Assembly: GCA_947176965.1 (NCBI GenBank)
Contig: CAMWSU010000015.1
Coordinates: 1-43,688, forward strand
Origin: an uncultured Lachnospiraceae bacterium
GTDB lineage: Bacteria; Bacillota; Clostridia; Lachnospirales; Lachnospiraceae
Direction: 5' to 3'
DNA length: 43,688 nucleotides
Part shown: in pieces, positions 34,534 through 43,013 of the stretch
Position numbering within the stretch: position 1 is the stretch's first letter
How the letters are laid out: every line of letters starts with the position of its first letter
Notes under the pieces: generated by a model
Database searches by the model: none
What the model was told of the DNA's origin: nothing
What the model saw: the letters and a program-made list of their open reading frames with translations, nothing else
Position numbers and translations under genes: made by a program

Positions 34534-36990
34534 CTATAATCCAAATGACATCTGACCTTCTATTGTTTCTTTATTTCTCCTATTTTTTTTCTTGTATTCT
34601 ATTTTAAATTCATTTGGCATCATGAGTAACTTTTCAAAATCTTCCCAATCTAATGTTATACAATCCCTCTTAGAAAATGTTATCCTAAAATAAGGTATTA
34701 ACAGGCTTCGTAAATACAATCTAGTTGCCACTGTTCCCCTAACACTTTTTGCACGATAATCTTGAACAAATACACCATATCTTATCAATCCCCTATAGTA
34801 ATCTCTTGCCTCCTCTGAAAGTTTACCATTAGCAGATGTTAGTTCAATTTTTCTTGCCTGCTTAGGTGGTTTTATATCTTGATTTTTAGAGTCCTTATTC
34901 TGCAATTCAAAATAAGTTATCTCTTGTATTGCCATAACAATATCATATAAATGTTCACCATATTTCTTTTCCTTCTTATATTCTTTTCTCCTAGATGGAT
35001 TTACCGCTGTGGGTAATGCATCGACAAAGTGTCCTCCTGCTTCTCTTAATACTCTATCCTGAGTTTTAATATCAATTATAGGTTGACAATCCTCTGAAAA
35101 TTTTTTTTGCTTTTTCATTTCAATTGAAGATTCCCCTTGTGTTGAAACCATTTCTGCAAATATCTTTATCAGTTCTCTAATATCACTAGACCAAATGGCG
35201 CAAAAATCTTCAACTCCATAATATAAAGTTTGTCTGTCATTTTTTCTAATCATATTTGCACGATCGTTATTACTAAGAGGCGTATTTCCTAAAAAGTTTT
35301 GCAGTCTTAATTCAAAATCAGAAAAAATGTAACTGCGTTTAATCCGTTTCTCAAAAATAGCGCTTATAATATCACTAACATCCTCTACTTTCTGTGTTAA
35401 TGATGCCATTCCCAATTCTATTAACTTATAATCAGCCCCATCCTCTAGTATTTTTCCATTTAATCCTACCTTTTCAATACTTTCCGTACTTTCTGTCGAT
35501 ATCTTAAAATATACCACAGAATTTCTTCGAAAAATAACAGGATTAATTATATGTTGCGTTGCTTCGGTAACTAATGGCGTTGAATAATCATCTAAGAAAA
35601 AATAAAACGACTTTCCAAACGCAAACGGGCAATTTTTTTGTATTATCCCCATGAACCGTTCTAAACAATCATAATCCGTAAAATGCCATCCGCGATTTTC
35701 ATATTTATCATCTAATTTACTCCGTTGCAGTTCATTATTACAACACTCTAAGATACTATTAACCGATGCTTCTACTGTTTTTGTGATAAATAATGTAGTG
35801 TCATAAAATGCTGAAAAATACTGATATAGCCATGCCCAATCTAATTCCTCTTTTACATACAATTTTAGCCAAGATAATACTTCAATAATACATTTTAGAT
35901 GAAAAAAATTTATCACTTGTTTTCTAGCATCACTTTCTTTTCTATCTGGCAACCACGGAAATGCTTCTGCAATTGTTCTAGCATTTAAATAAAAACCGAC
36001 AAAACCATCTTCGCCTCTTATTCCAGAATTCCCTAACTTTGATTGAAAATCAAAACTCAGTCTACGAAACATCATAGTTTTCCCACATCCCCGCAATCCC
36101 GTCAACACACATATATTTCTATCTAACAAATCATCTACTGCCAAAAATTTAGGTACAAAAAGCGCATCCCATTCGTCATATCGATCTCCAATTAGTTCTG
36201 CTGCCAGATAATCACCAACATTTTTTTCCTCCCCAGATAAATCCGGTTGTTCAATAAACATTTGCAACATCTTCTCATGCAACCTGCGAGGATTACGCGC
36301 ATACTCTTCTTCTACTCCATTCTCTTCTAACAAATATTTTGGAAATTCATTTTTTAGTGCTATATACTTTATCCTATCTTCCTTTTCCAATGAGTGAACA
36401 TCTATAACTTCAAGTGATTGCTGAATAATCCTTGCCAATCCTTTATAATCATCCATTGGAGGTATCTCATTTGAAAATGTCCCATATCCAAAATCAGTTA
36501 TCCAAACTTCTCTGGCATTAGGAACGAATGATAATTCATTAACATCTTGTATTAAAATATTACCCGCATGAAAATCACCATGCTGTATTCCCAACTGTCC
36601 ACATGCAAAAAAAACTTTTAACGCAGTTTCAATAACATTTATTAACAATTGCATAGTTACTTCTTTATTTTCAATCAATTGACGCAAACTTTTTCCTGGA
36701 ATGTAATCCCATATTATGTAAATGTATTGTTCGTTTTCAATTATTGTTTCATCAAATTTATGAAATTTCACTATTCCTGGTTGATACGCTAGCTGATTTA
36801 CTTTTATAATCTCCTGCTTCCAATTCTTATTAAGTTCAATTCGTACTTTGGGAATAAATTTAATAGCCTTTACATCTCGAATAGATGTATCCTCAGCATA
36901 ATAAACAGACCCAACATTTCCTGAATTAATCTTCCGCATAACCTTATATCTTTTATCAATCATTAAATTTACAAATTTATCCTGCTCCAT
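34534..36990 (-). CDS. Ser/Thr protein kinase fused to ORC/STAND-like P-loop ATPase
   Basis: 818 aa. Residues 10-250 are a complete kinase: glycine loop KINSGNVGSVYYAED, Lys44 in VKAIKF, catalytic loop QHGDFHAGNIL (D139, N144) and TDFGYG (D166). From about 275 an AAA-type ATPase follows, with Walker A LTGLRGCGKTMMFRR (298-305) and Walker B FYFFLDDYS (D467, D468), as in ORC/CDC6-like defence ATPases. The C-terminus (about 640-818; GVFVQDYRAKSVRGTVATRL) is unassigned and may be a winged helix. Its SD (GAAGGAGA) overlaps the end of the methyltransferase gene, so translation is coupled. HGD replaces HRD, a common bacterial variant. Activity is expected but the target is unknown. Confidence 0.85.
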   Translation of the reverse strand: MEQDKFVNLMIDKRYKVMRKINSGNVGSVYYAEDTSIRDVKAIKFIPKVRIELNKNWKQEIIKVNQLAYQPGIVKFHKFDETIIENEQYIYIIWDYIPGKSLRQLIENKEVTMQLLINVIETALKVFFACGQLGIQHGDFHAGNILIQDVNELSFVPNAREVWITDFGYGTFSNEIPPMDDYKGLARIIQQSLEVIDVHSLEKEDRIKYIALKNEFPKYLLEENGVEEEYARNPRRLHEKMLQMFIEQPDLSGEEKNVGDYLAAELIGDRYDEWDALFVPKFLAVDDLLDRNICVLTGLRGCGKTMMFRRLSFDFQSKLGNSGIRGEDGFVGFYLNARTIAEAFPWLPDRKESDARKQVINFFHLKCIIEVLSWLKLYVKEELDWAWLYQYFSAFYDTTLFITKTVEASVNSILECCNNELQRSKLDDKYENRGWHFTDYDCLERFMGIIQKNCPFAFGKSFYFFLDDYSTPLVTEATQHIINPVIFRRNSVVYFKISTESTESIEKVGLNGKILEDGADYKLIELGMASLTQKVEDVSDIISAIFEKRIKRSYIFSDFELRLQNFLGNTPLSNNDRANMIRKNDRQTLYYGVEDFCAIWSSDIRELIKIFAEMVSTQGESSIEMKKQKKFSEDCQPIIDIKTQDRVLREAGGHFVDALPTAVNPSRRKEYKKEKKYGEHLYDIVMAIQEITYFELQNKDSKNQDIKPPKQARKIELTSANGKLSEEARDYYRGLIRYGVFVQDYRAKSVRGTVATRLYLRSLLIPYFRITFSKRDCITLDWEDFEKLLMMPNEFKIEYKKKNRRNKETIEGQMSFGL

Positions 36991-36996
36991 ATTTAC

Positions 36997-38088
36997 TTAT
37001 CTCCTTCTAAAAACAAGAACTACTTCTTGTTTTACTTTCGAATTTCCTTTCACAATTTTTCTTTTTTCTGGTATTGGATCAATATAAGAATCTACCAAAC
37101 AATAATATGGTCTTGCAATTTCAACTAATGCATCCGGTATGTTATACTTCTCTCCTTTATACTTTGTTTCCAAATTTCCAACTACTAAAATACACTTTCC
37201 TTCAGGCGGCTGCATTTTGTACCAATTTTTGAAACAACACATCATTTCCTTATAAAAATAGTTCCTATCAGGTGAAATTCTTTTATCCAACCTCTGCCAA
37301 TCTGCTATTCCTAAAAACCATAACCTAAGCCTATTGTCTCTTGCATATGTTAAAGATTTCATATATGGTGGGCTTGTAATAATCGTTTCGATTGATTCTC
37401 CTATCAGTCTTATCTTTGTCGCATCCTTTTTATATACTTCTCGTTCTATACTATAATCAAGTTTTGGGATTTTTTTATATACACGAGAGATTTTTGCTTC
37501 CAACCTAGGAAATACTTCCCTATATTCATACATATCTGGATACTCTGCTTTTGGATACTTGTTAGTTCTAAGATATGGTGCACCGTGACTTGAGGGATAT
37601 GATAAGAATCCCGGTCTTTGATGATGCAATATTCCCAATAAACAAGCCAAAATAAACCACTCTTTATTATGTTTTAACACTTGCATCCATGCACATATTT
37701 CATTTAATGTATTAGGGTGATAAAATTCGCTTACCCATTCTGGAACTTGAATTTCTCCGTTCCTATTCAGCCATCGCTTTACTCTCGTTTTATATATTGT
37801 CAATTTTTCTAGCGCGACCTGTTCATTTATATATGGATTCATCTTACCTTTTGACAACACAACAGCATACTCATTTAAATCACTTCCTATTACATGATAT
37901 CCATTTTTCCACCCTTCAAGCAATACTGTGCCCGAGCCAGAAAACGGATCATATATTGTACCTTGAGAATATGCAAATTTCTTTATCAGCCAATTTACTA
38001 ACTCTGGACGCATTTTCCCTACATAAGGCGCAAGCGAATCCAACGAATTTGTACTTTTATCAATTTCTTCAATGCTTTTATAATCCAT
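36997..38088 (-). CDS. DNA (cytosine-N4 or adenine-N6) methyltransferase
   Basis: 363 aa. Motif X/I is LVNWLIKKF then TIYDPFSGSGTVLLEG (47-54), motif II is VIGSDLNEYA, and motif IV is IITSPPYMKSL (238-242) with a preceding target-recognition stretch of about 120 residues. The order X-I-TRD-IV is alpha-like. SPPY suggests N4-cytosine, though some N6-adenine enzymes share it. It is the first gene of the three-gene operon, 6 nt from the kinase-ATPase. No endonuclease partner is recognisable, so it may protect self DNA from a response controlled by the other two proteins. The weak ribosome site is AAAGAAAG. Confidence 0.88.
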   Translation of the reverse strand: MDYKSIEEIDKSTNSLDSLAPYVGKMRPELVNWLIKKFAYSQGTIYDPFSGSGTVLLEGWKNGYHVIGSDLNEYAVVLSKGKMNPYINEQVALEKLTIYKTRVKRWLNRNGEIQVPEWVSEFYHPNTLNEICAWMQVLKHNKEWFILACLLGILHHQRPGFLSYPSSHGAPYLRTNKYPKAEYPDMYEYREVFPRLEAKISRVYKKIPKLDYSIEREVYKKDATKIRLIGESIETIITSPPYMKSLTYARDNRLRLWFLGIADWQRLDKRISPDRNYFYKEMMCCFKNWYKMQPPEGKCILVVGNLETKYKGEKYNIPDALVEIARPYYCLVDSYIDPIPEKRKIVKGNSKVKQEVVLVFRRR

Positions 38089-38239
38089 ATTTAGCCAACT
38101 TTCTTTATATTCTCATAATATATTATATTTCTTTGCTTTCCCATATCATTAAAGATGCTAATCATTTAAATCCATCTACTTCATATTGATTATCCTCATT
38201 TCCGGTCCAATATAAAGGACTGTACAACAACAAATAATA

Positions 38240-38419
38240 TCATGGATTTATGCTATTCCCCATCTTCTCATAATAGTCATCAATATACATTTCCAGCGCC
38301 CTCTCCACCGCTACAGTCTTGGGCTGTCCAGAATCTTCACAAAACTTGCTTAATTTCACGAAGATTCCTTTTTCCAACCGTACACTAACCGGCACATTAT
38401 CCTTTTTTGCCCTTGCCAT
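38240..38419 (-). CDS. Small ribbon-helix-helix protein
   Basis: 59 aa from the ATG at 38419 (GGGTGAAG upstream). The frame to 38488 is open but has no site. The pattern PVSVRLEKGIFVKLSKFCED (strand then helix A) and QPKTVAVERALEMYIDDYYE (helix B) is a CopG/Arc-type DNA-binding fold. It stands 150 nt upstream of the methyltransferase gene in the same direction and could repress the operon. Similar small proteins are common in clostridial mobile elements. No toxin partner is adjacent. Confidence 0.75.
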   Translation of the reverse strand: MARAKKDNVPVSVRLEKGIFVKLSKFCEDSGQPKTVAVERALEMYIDDYYEKMGNSINP

Positions 38420-38736
38420 TACTTCACCCCCCCATAAAGCTCCAATAATTTCAGTTTCAAGGTTCCTTCTTTTCACATTGTAATGCATCTACCTATATTG
38501 GAAAATACGCCCTATAATTGTACTTTCCGTGTTTGTCGTATAACATTCAGTAGATTCCTTACACAATTTTTAAGCTGCTCTTGTCGCTCTTTTTCTATTA
38601 CCTTACATCTGCTACCGCATATGCCTCATCAAAAACAAATTATCCCTGTGGCGCATAGTTTCGCTTTTCTCTATTCGACTAATCTTAATACAGCGGATTC
38701 CCTATAACAAAATCATATTCCATATCATTTTCCTTC
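38420..38736. other. AT-rich region without recognised gene
   Basis: About 320 nt between the RHH gene and the R-M relic. Small frames on both strands lack ribosome sites and family resemblance. Confidence 0.5.
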
Positions 38737-39561
38737 TTACTTTAACAATATAAATAATATAGACCTATCTGCTCGCCAATCATAAACTCTGCATGGTACG
38801 GCTTCCTGCTCCCCTTTTTCCTGTTCTCCATATAACTCAAACAATGTTATCTAGCGAAACTCCTCATATTGCTTTCCGAAAGGAGCTGTGTCCTTCACCC
38901 CATCCATTTGCCATATATTCTTCGCCATAATATTAGCAATACTCAATATTTCTTTTTCCACTGACTCTTTCTTCTATAGTTCATAATAATAACCTACAAA
39001 ATTCAGCAGGAGATTTACCCTCGCAAGTAATAAACTATCTCCCTAATACTCATATTCATATACACTTTGAAATGCTCTTATGGTCGATTTCAACCACTCA
39101 CTTTTATCCTCTGCATCTTCGTAACTATACACACTTTACAATCTAATATTCCAATGTGATTGTGTGGTTTAATGTAATCTCCTATCGATGCATCATATCT
39201 GGATACCAAATATGGTGCTTCACTATATGTAATCTCTAATCTCCTTGAATCTACATATCGCATCCAATTCTTTGCTTCTGGGAACACAATTTTTTACTTA
39301 TTGGCAATCCACATCCTATCTTCCTACTGATAAAATACATTTTTCTTTCCAATCCACTCTTCGTCACGCAAATTGTTCATCAAATTACATATATGCTATT
39401 GTAAAAACTTTTCCTTTCTTTTTTGTTCGTTCCTGTTGTTCTTCTGAAAATTTACTAATTCTTGACTGAATCACCTCTAGAGAAGATGTAATCTGATTTA
39501 TTGTAATTTGACTTAAATCCGAGTTCTCAATTCCGACTAATCTGGTGGATCTGTTGCCCAT
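38737..39561 (-). pseudogene. Decayed restriction-modification subunit M
   Basis: On the minus strand, pieces in shifting frames reproduce a known M-subunit-type R-M protein. They are RISKFSEEQQERTKKKGKVF, NLMNNLRDEEWIGKKNVF, KIVFPEAKNWMRYVDSRRLE, SEAPYLVSRYDASIGDYIKP, HIGILDCKVCIVTK, EWLKSTIRAFQSVYEYEY, QGDSLLLARVNLLLNF, EKEILSIANI, NIWQMDGVKD and VYDWRADRSILF. Several frameshifts and stops (for example after FVGYYYEL) interrupt it. The first ATG may be 39561. The frame after the last block ends at TAA 38737-38739. The catalytic DPP-type region lies upstream, if it survives at all. Confidence 0.78.
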
Positions 39562-39804
39562 ATTTTATTCTTTTTTGTTGATTTATCCTTCGATAATGCT
39601 TTAATACTTTCTTTACCGAACAGCATTCAAAATCTATTTGTTTTTCCATACCAAGTTACTCAAATATGAAATATATTTCCCATGTATCTATAATAAATGA
39701 TTTATAATGAAAACACAATACAATTCATGACAGTAGCGCTATATTATTTTAAGATAATAGCAGCTGCTGATGCACATTACCGACAACTCCATCCTTATAA
39801 TACT
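39562..39804. other. AT-rich spacer between relics
   Basis: No convincing frame. A short possible peptide (about 39600-39660, minus) may be the last part of a gene before the R-M relic, but no family is clear. Confidence 0.35.
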
Positions 39805-40070
39805 AATATAACTTCCTCCCTCACAATCTTTTCCCTCTCGCTCTGATATTATTCATTTTTCGTACTCAAAACATCTGGTCCAGTTCCTTGATCTGTTCTG
39901 CCACTTACTTTTGCTTTGCCATCTACTCTACAAGCAACTCAAATCTTTCCTCTGCCTGTACCTGTATCATAAACAGATGCTTCTTTAATTCATCGGATAA
40001 CAGCAAGCCCGAGTATATACCTCTCCCATGGTTTTCCAAATAAGGTTTTCTCATCAAACCAAACTTTTTC
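39805..40070 (-). pseudogene. Decayed TnpV-like transposon protein
   Basis: One minus frame, broken by in-frame stops, reads MRKPYLENHGRGIYSGLLLS, then DELKKHLFMIQVQAEERFEL, LVE (stop) MAKQK (stop) VAEQIKELDQM, (stop) VRKMNNIRARGKRL and (stop) GRKLY. This is the conserved order of TnpV proteins of clostridial conjugative or mobilisable elements. At least four stops lie in the reading frame, so it is inactive. Confidence 0.78.
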
Positions 40071-40139
40071 AACTCTCACTTTCTTTTTTATAAACTCACA
40101 TCTTGTTTTATGCTGCTCTACTTCTCCATGCCCCAATCC

Positions 40140-40300
40140 CTAAATACTGTCTTATGCTCTTCAACTGCTTATCCGCTTCAACCGCCCCTTTTTCTTCTGT
40201 CTGGTATGTTTCTTCAACTTTGCTTTTCATGCTACCATTGCATCATATTCCGCCTGCATCTTTTCCACATCCAAGGAATATATTCTTACTCCTTACCGCC
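40140..40300 (-). pseudogene. Relaxase/mobilisation protein C-terminal relic
   Basis: The minus strand has SLDVEKMQAEYDAMVA (40229-40280), followed after a stop by KVEETYQTEEKGAVEADKQL and KSIRQYLGIG. This resembles the coiled C-terminal end (LPSVEKLQAEY...) of MobA/MobL-type relaxases that precede TnpV in such elements. It is only suggestive because it is short. Confidence 0.5.
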
Positions 40301-40629
40301 TTAGCATATTTTTAGTCTCTTCAAACAGGATTATCTATGTTTCATGATTTCGAAAATAAACATCCTAATCTTTTGCTTTCTCTTATCCCTTTCGGTATTT
40401 TCTGTTTTACATATACTGTTTTACATATTTAAGAATCTTGTTATTGTTTGTCAAGCAGACTTTTGATATTTAAATAAATATATAACATAAAAAAGCAGCC
40501 TTAATAAAGCCTGTTATTGCAAATTTTTTAGAAAAGTGTGATAATGTAAGCAGATTTACTTACATAGTCCCATTGCACGGGCATAATAAATCCGGAGGAA
40601 CTTATTAACACCTGCCATTTTTGCTACGT
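40301..40629. other. AT-rich intergenic tract
   Basis: Contains short palindromes (GTAAG...CTTAC near 40547-40564) close to the IS110 relic, possibly its end. No gene was seen. Confidence 0.35.
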
Positions 40630-40896
40630 TTATGTTTTCCTGTTCCTTTTTGAACAGAAAAGGTAAACCTGGAGAGTGACATCCTGTAACGCTTTCAGTA
40701 CGGGATAATGATAATGCCTTGTCAGTTCCTTAACAATCAAGGGCTGTTCCCCAGTTTCTTTAATGTAAGCAACAAGTGCATCAAGTTCCTGACGATTATG
40801 GTGAACATCAAATAGTTTTGCACGGACATTGCTGTCGCTGTTCAGGACAGCTACTTTGCTTTTAGATTTGGAAATATCAATTCCAATAGCAATCAT
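40630..40896 (-). pseudogene. Truncated IS110-family transposase (N-terminus)
   Basis: From the ATG at 40896: MIAIGIDISKSKSKVAVLNS, EVHH-like FDVHHNRQELDALVAYIK, then EQPLIVKELTRHYHYPVLKA. This matches the DEDD RuvC-like N-terminus of IS110/IS1111 transposases, including the first Asp in GIDIS. It diverges after LQVYLF and stops at about 88 residues, whereas the family is 350-450. The position usually held by E-H-T-G is E-L-T-R. It is inactive. Confidence 0.82.
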
Positions 40897-41242
40897 AAGT
40901 ATTTCTTTATTTGGTATAATGGGAGGTATCGGCTTCAACACTTCAGAATCCACTCATATTTTTTTGTTAAACAGAAAGTATGGAGCTGTCCCAACTTGCT
41001 GTATCGAATAAAGGAAATTGAAAACTGGTTAACAAATTTCTATACGGGCGCGATGTCCCAATTCGATATTCCGTCAGCCAATCACCTTCATAACAAAGAA
41101 AAGAGCAGGCTATTGGAACCTTCACTCATATATTTCGAATCGGTATTTATAGGCGGGTAAAATTTATTTAGGGATATTGTTGAGAAAAAAATTTGATACA
41201 TGAGTTTGTTACTAATCGCTATACTAATTGAGGTTAAGAAAA
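40897..41242. other. Spacer holding a possible small decayed plus-strand frame
   Basis: From 41020 a plus frame reads KEIENWLTNFYTGAMSQFDI and continues to a stop near 41160. No family was recognised. The tract ends with GAGG 9 nt before the HEPN gene. Confidence 0.3.
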
Positions 41243-42217
41243 ATGAAAACATATTTTAAGAATGGTATAGTAAAGGATGTTCCTTATTTTATAGATAAAA
41301 CTGATGAATTTCAGATTCAAGAACTAGAGAACAAAACACTAAATAGTTTTATATATCCTGGAAACTCTATCAACTATACTCTAGATGAGGAACTCTGCAG
41401 ATTATATGATACATTAAGAGATATGGTTTTTGAGGATACAGAAAAATATTATCAAGAGTTGAAAATATTACCCATATGGGTTCATGAGGCTGGACAAAAC
41501 TCTGATTGTGATATAAGCGTAGATATGTTTAATGAGTTGGTAAGCGATAGTGACATACCCAATTTGTATAAGCATTTATATCTGATAGATTGCCAGTTCT
41601 TAGTTGGAACCATACAGAATTTGCTATGCGCAATGGAAGATGCATTTATTAGATACTATAAATCGATTGCTATTTCGGAAAAAGAAGAAAAGTATGAAGC
41701 TTTAACGGATCCCAATGGGACAATTTTTGTGCTTTCACAAAGTTCTACACGTGCATCTTCTATGATTGAAATGTATTTTACAAAGGCCTACTCAATTTTG
41801 GATATAATATGTAAAATCTGCTATGAAATCCAGTTTAAACGTGAAGATTTTAGTGCATATAAAAAGACAAACTGTGCAGATATATTGTGGGGAGCCAGAA
41901 AGAAATTGGCAATAAACGGAACATCTAATACATTGTTCGAAAAGTGTGATTTTATAAGTACAATTGAATCTTTACGCAATGAATTAGTCCACAATGGTAC
42001 TTGGGAACTAAATCCTAAAAAATTTATTAGATTTGAAAATGGACTGGTTCAAGAACGATTTATGTTATTTCCAGATATGACACAGGGACATTTATCGACT
42101 GCAAAAAATAGAAAACATTTTTTTGCTTCTGGAATAAAAGTCAATAATATTTTGCCACATATTCATTCGGAATTTAAAAGACGACTTTTAAAAACCATAG
42201 AGATAATGAATAAATAA
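41243..42217 (+). CDS. Large HEPN-motif protein
   Basis: About 324 aa from the ATG at 41243 (GAGG 9 nt upstream). The ORF from 41228 begins with a TTG. It is nearly all helical. Near residue 245 it has the HEPN signature R-N-E-L-V-H (in SLRNELVHNGTWE), preceded by a helix bundle (TKAYSILDIICKICYEIQFK). HEPN proteins are often RNases in toxin-antitoxin, CRISPR ancillary and abortive-infection systems. This one keeps both the Arg and the His. I do not recognise the subfamily. It lies next to an XRE frame and a TIGR02391 protein, suggesting a defence or toxin unit. Confidence 0.72.
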   Translation: MKTYFKNGIVKDVPYFIDKTDEFQIQELENKTLNSFIYPGNSINYTLDEELCRLYDTLRDMVFEDTEKYYQELKILPIWVHEAGQNSDCDISVDMFNELVSDSDIPNLYKHLYLIDCQFLVGTIQNLLCAMEDAFIRYYKSIAISEKEEKYEALTDPNGTIFVLSQSSTRASSMIEMYFTKAYSILDIICKICYEIQFKREDFSAYKKTNCADILWGARKKLAINGTSNTLFEKCDFISTIESLRNELVHNGTWELNPKKFIRFENGLVQERFMLFPDMTQGHLSTAKNRKHFFASGIKVNNILPHIHSEFKRRLLKTIEIMNK

Positions 42218-42477
42218 TAGAAAATATAAATTAGCAATATTATCTCTAGATAGAATGATCTTATGAGAATTCGCTAATCGTGAAAAAATACTTTCAATTG
42301 CAATAACTGAGCAGTGATAACGATTCTTAATTTGCATTAAATTTTAAACATAGAACTTACTATGATATACTAGATTGGTATTATATCTAGCAAAGGAAGA
42401 TGATAATTCCCATTTATCGTAAAAACACTTTTGTAAAAATGGACTAAATAGCATTTAGCATAAAGAAACATGGATTT
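42218..42477. other. Intergenic region between HEPN and XRE genes
   Basis: 260 nt, AT-rich. No gene was seen. Possible weak promoter-like hexamers occur near 42360-42390 but none is convincing. Confidence 0.4.
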
Positions 42478-42910
42478 ATGGGTTATGTTCAAAACCTTAA
42501 AAACATTTTAGATTGCAAGGGCATGACAGTAAAAGAACTTATACTAAAGGCAAAAATTGCATCAACAACGCCTTATTCCATTATTCAAAGAGATGCCTCT
42601 ATTCGTTTTGACACTGCGATTAGAATATCTAATATATTGGATATTCCTATCAGTTCTATCTGCAAGGATAATCCATATGACGATATTGAGACTTTACCGG
42701 CACTTCCATCTGACATTGAAAAGCGGAATATTGACAGCCATAAAAATAATTACATATCAGACCGTATCGCCTGCATTCTACAAAAAATTTGATTACACAG
42801 AGTTGCCTATGGTTGATGAGTTGATTGCTGATTTATATGTGCTAGATGACACTACACGACGTGATCTGTTTGAATATACAGAAGTGTTAAAAGAATCATA
42901 CTTCTCTTGA
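42478..42910 (+). pseudogene. Frameshifted XRE family regulator
   Basis: The first 104 codons encode an XRE helix-turn-helix (KNILDCKGMTVKELILKAKI, then AIRISNILDIPISSI) and stop at 42792. The +1 frame then carries the typical C-terminus YKKFDYTELPMVDELIADLY, VLDDTTRRDLFEYTEVLKES, to 42910. A single shift between about 42721 and 42785, probably in the A6 tract at 42781-42786, would restore one protein of about 143 residues. It could be a sequence error or a genuine mutation. It sits between the two HEPN-motif genes and may be their regulator. Confidence 0.75.
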
Positions 42911-43013
42911 AAGAGCTACTGACTTAAAAGATATTAAATAGCAAAACATAATATTTAAATCACTAAATAAATTTGGAAAGGATAACATTATATTTCGTTA
43001 TGGGTATAAACAT

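Noticed and set aside
38122-38150. Possible promoter of the methyltransferase operon (TATAAT on the minus strand at 38122-38127)
   Set aside because: The hexamer at the proper -35 distance (AATGAT) is too weak in such AT-rich DNA to claim.
42557-42910. Separate 117-aa gene
   Set aside because: Only its C-terminal half is meaningful. It is the continuation of the XRE gene after a frameshift.
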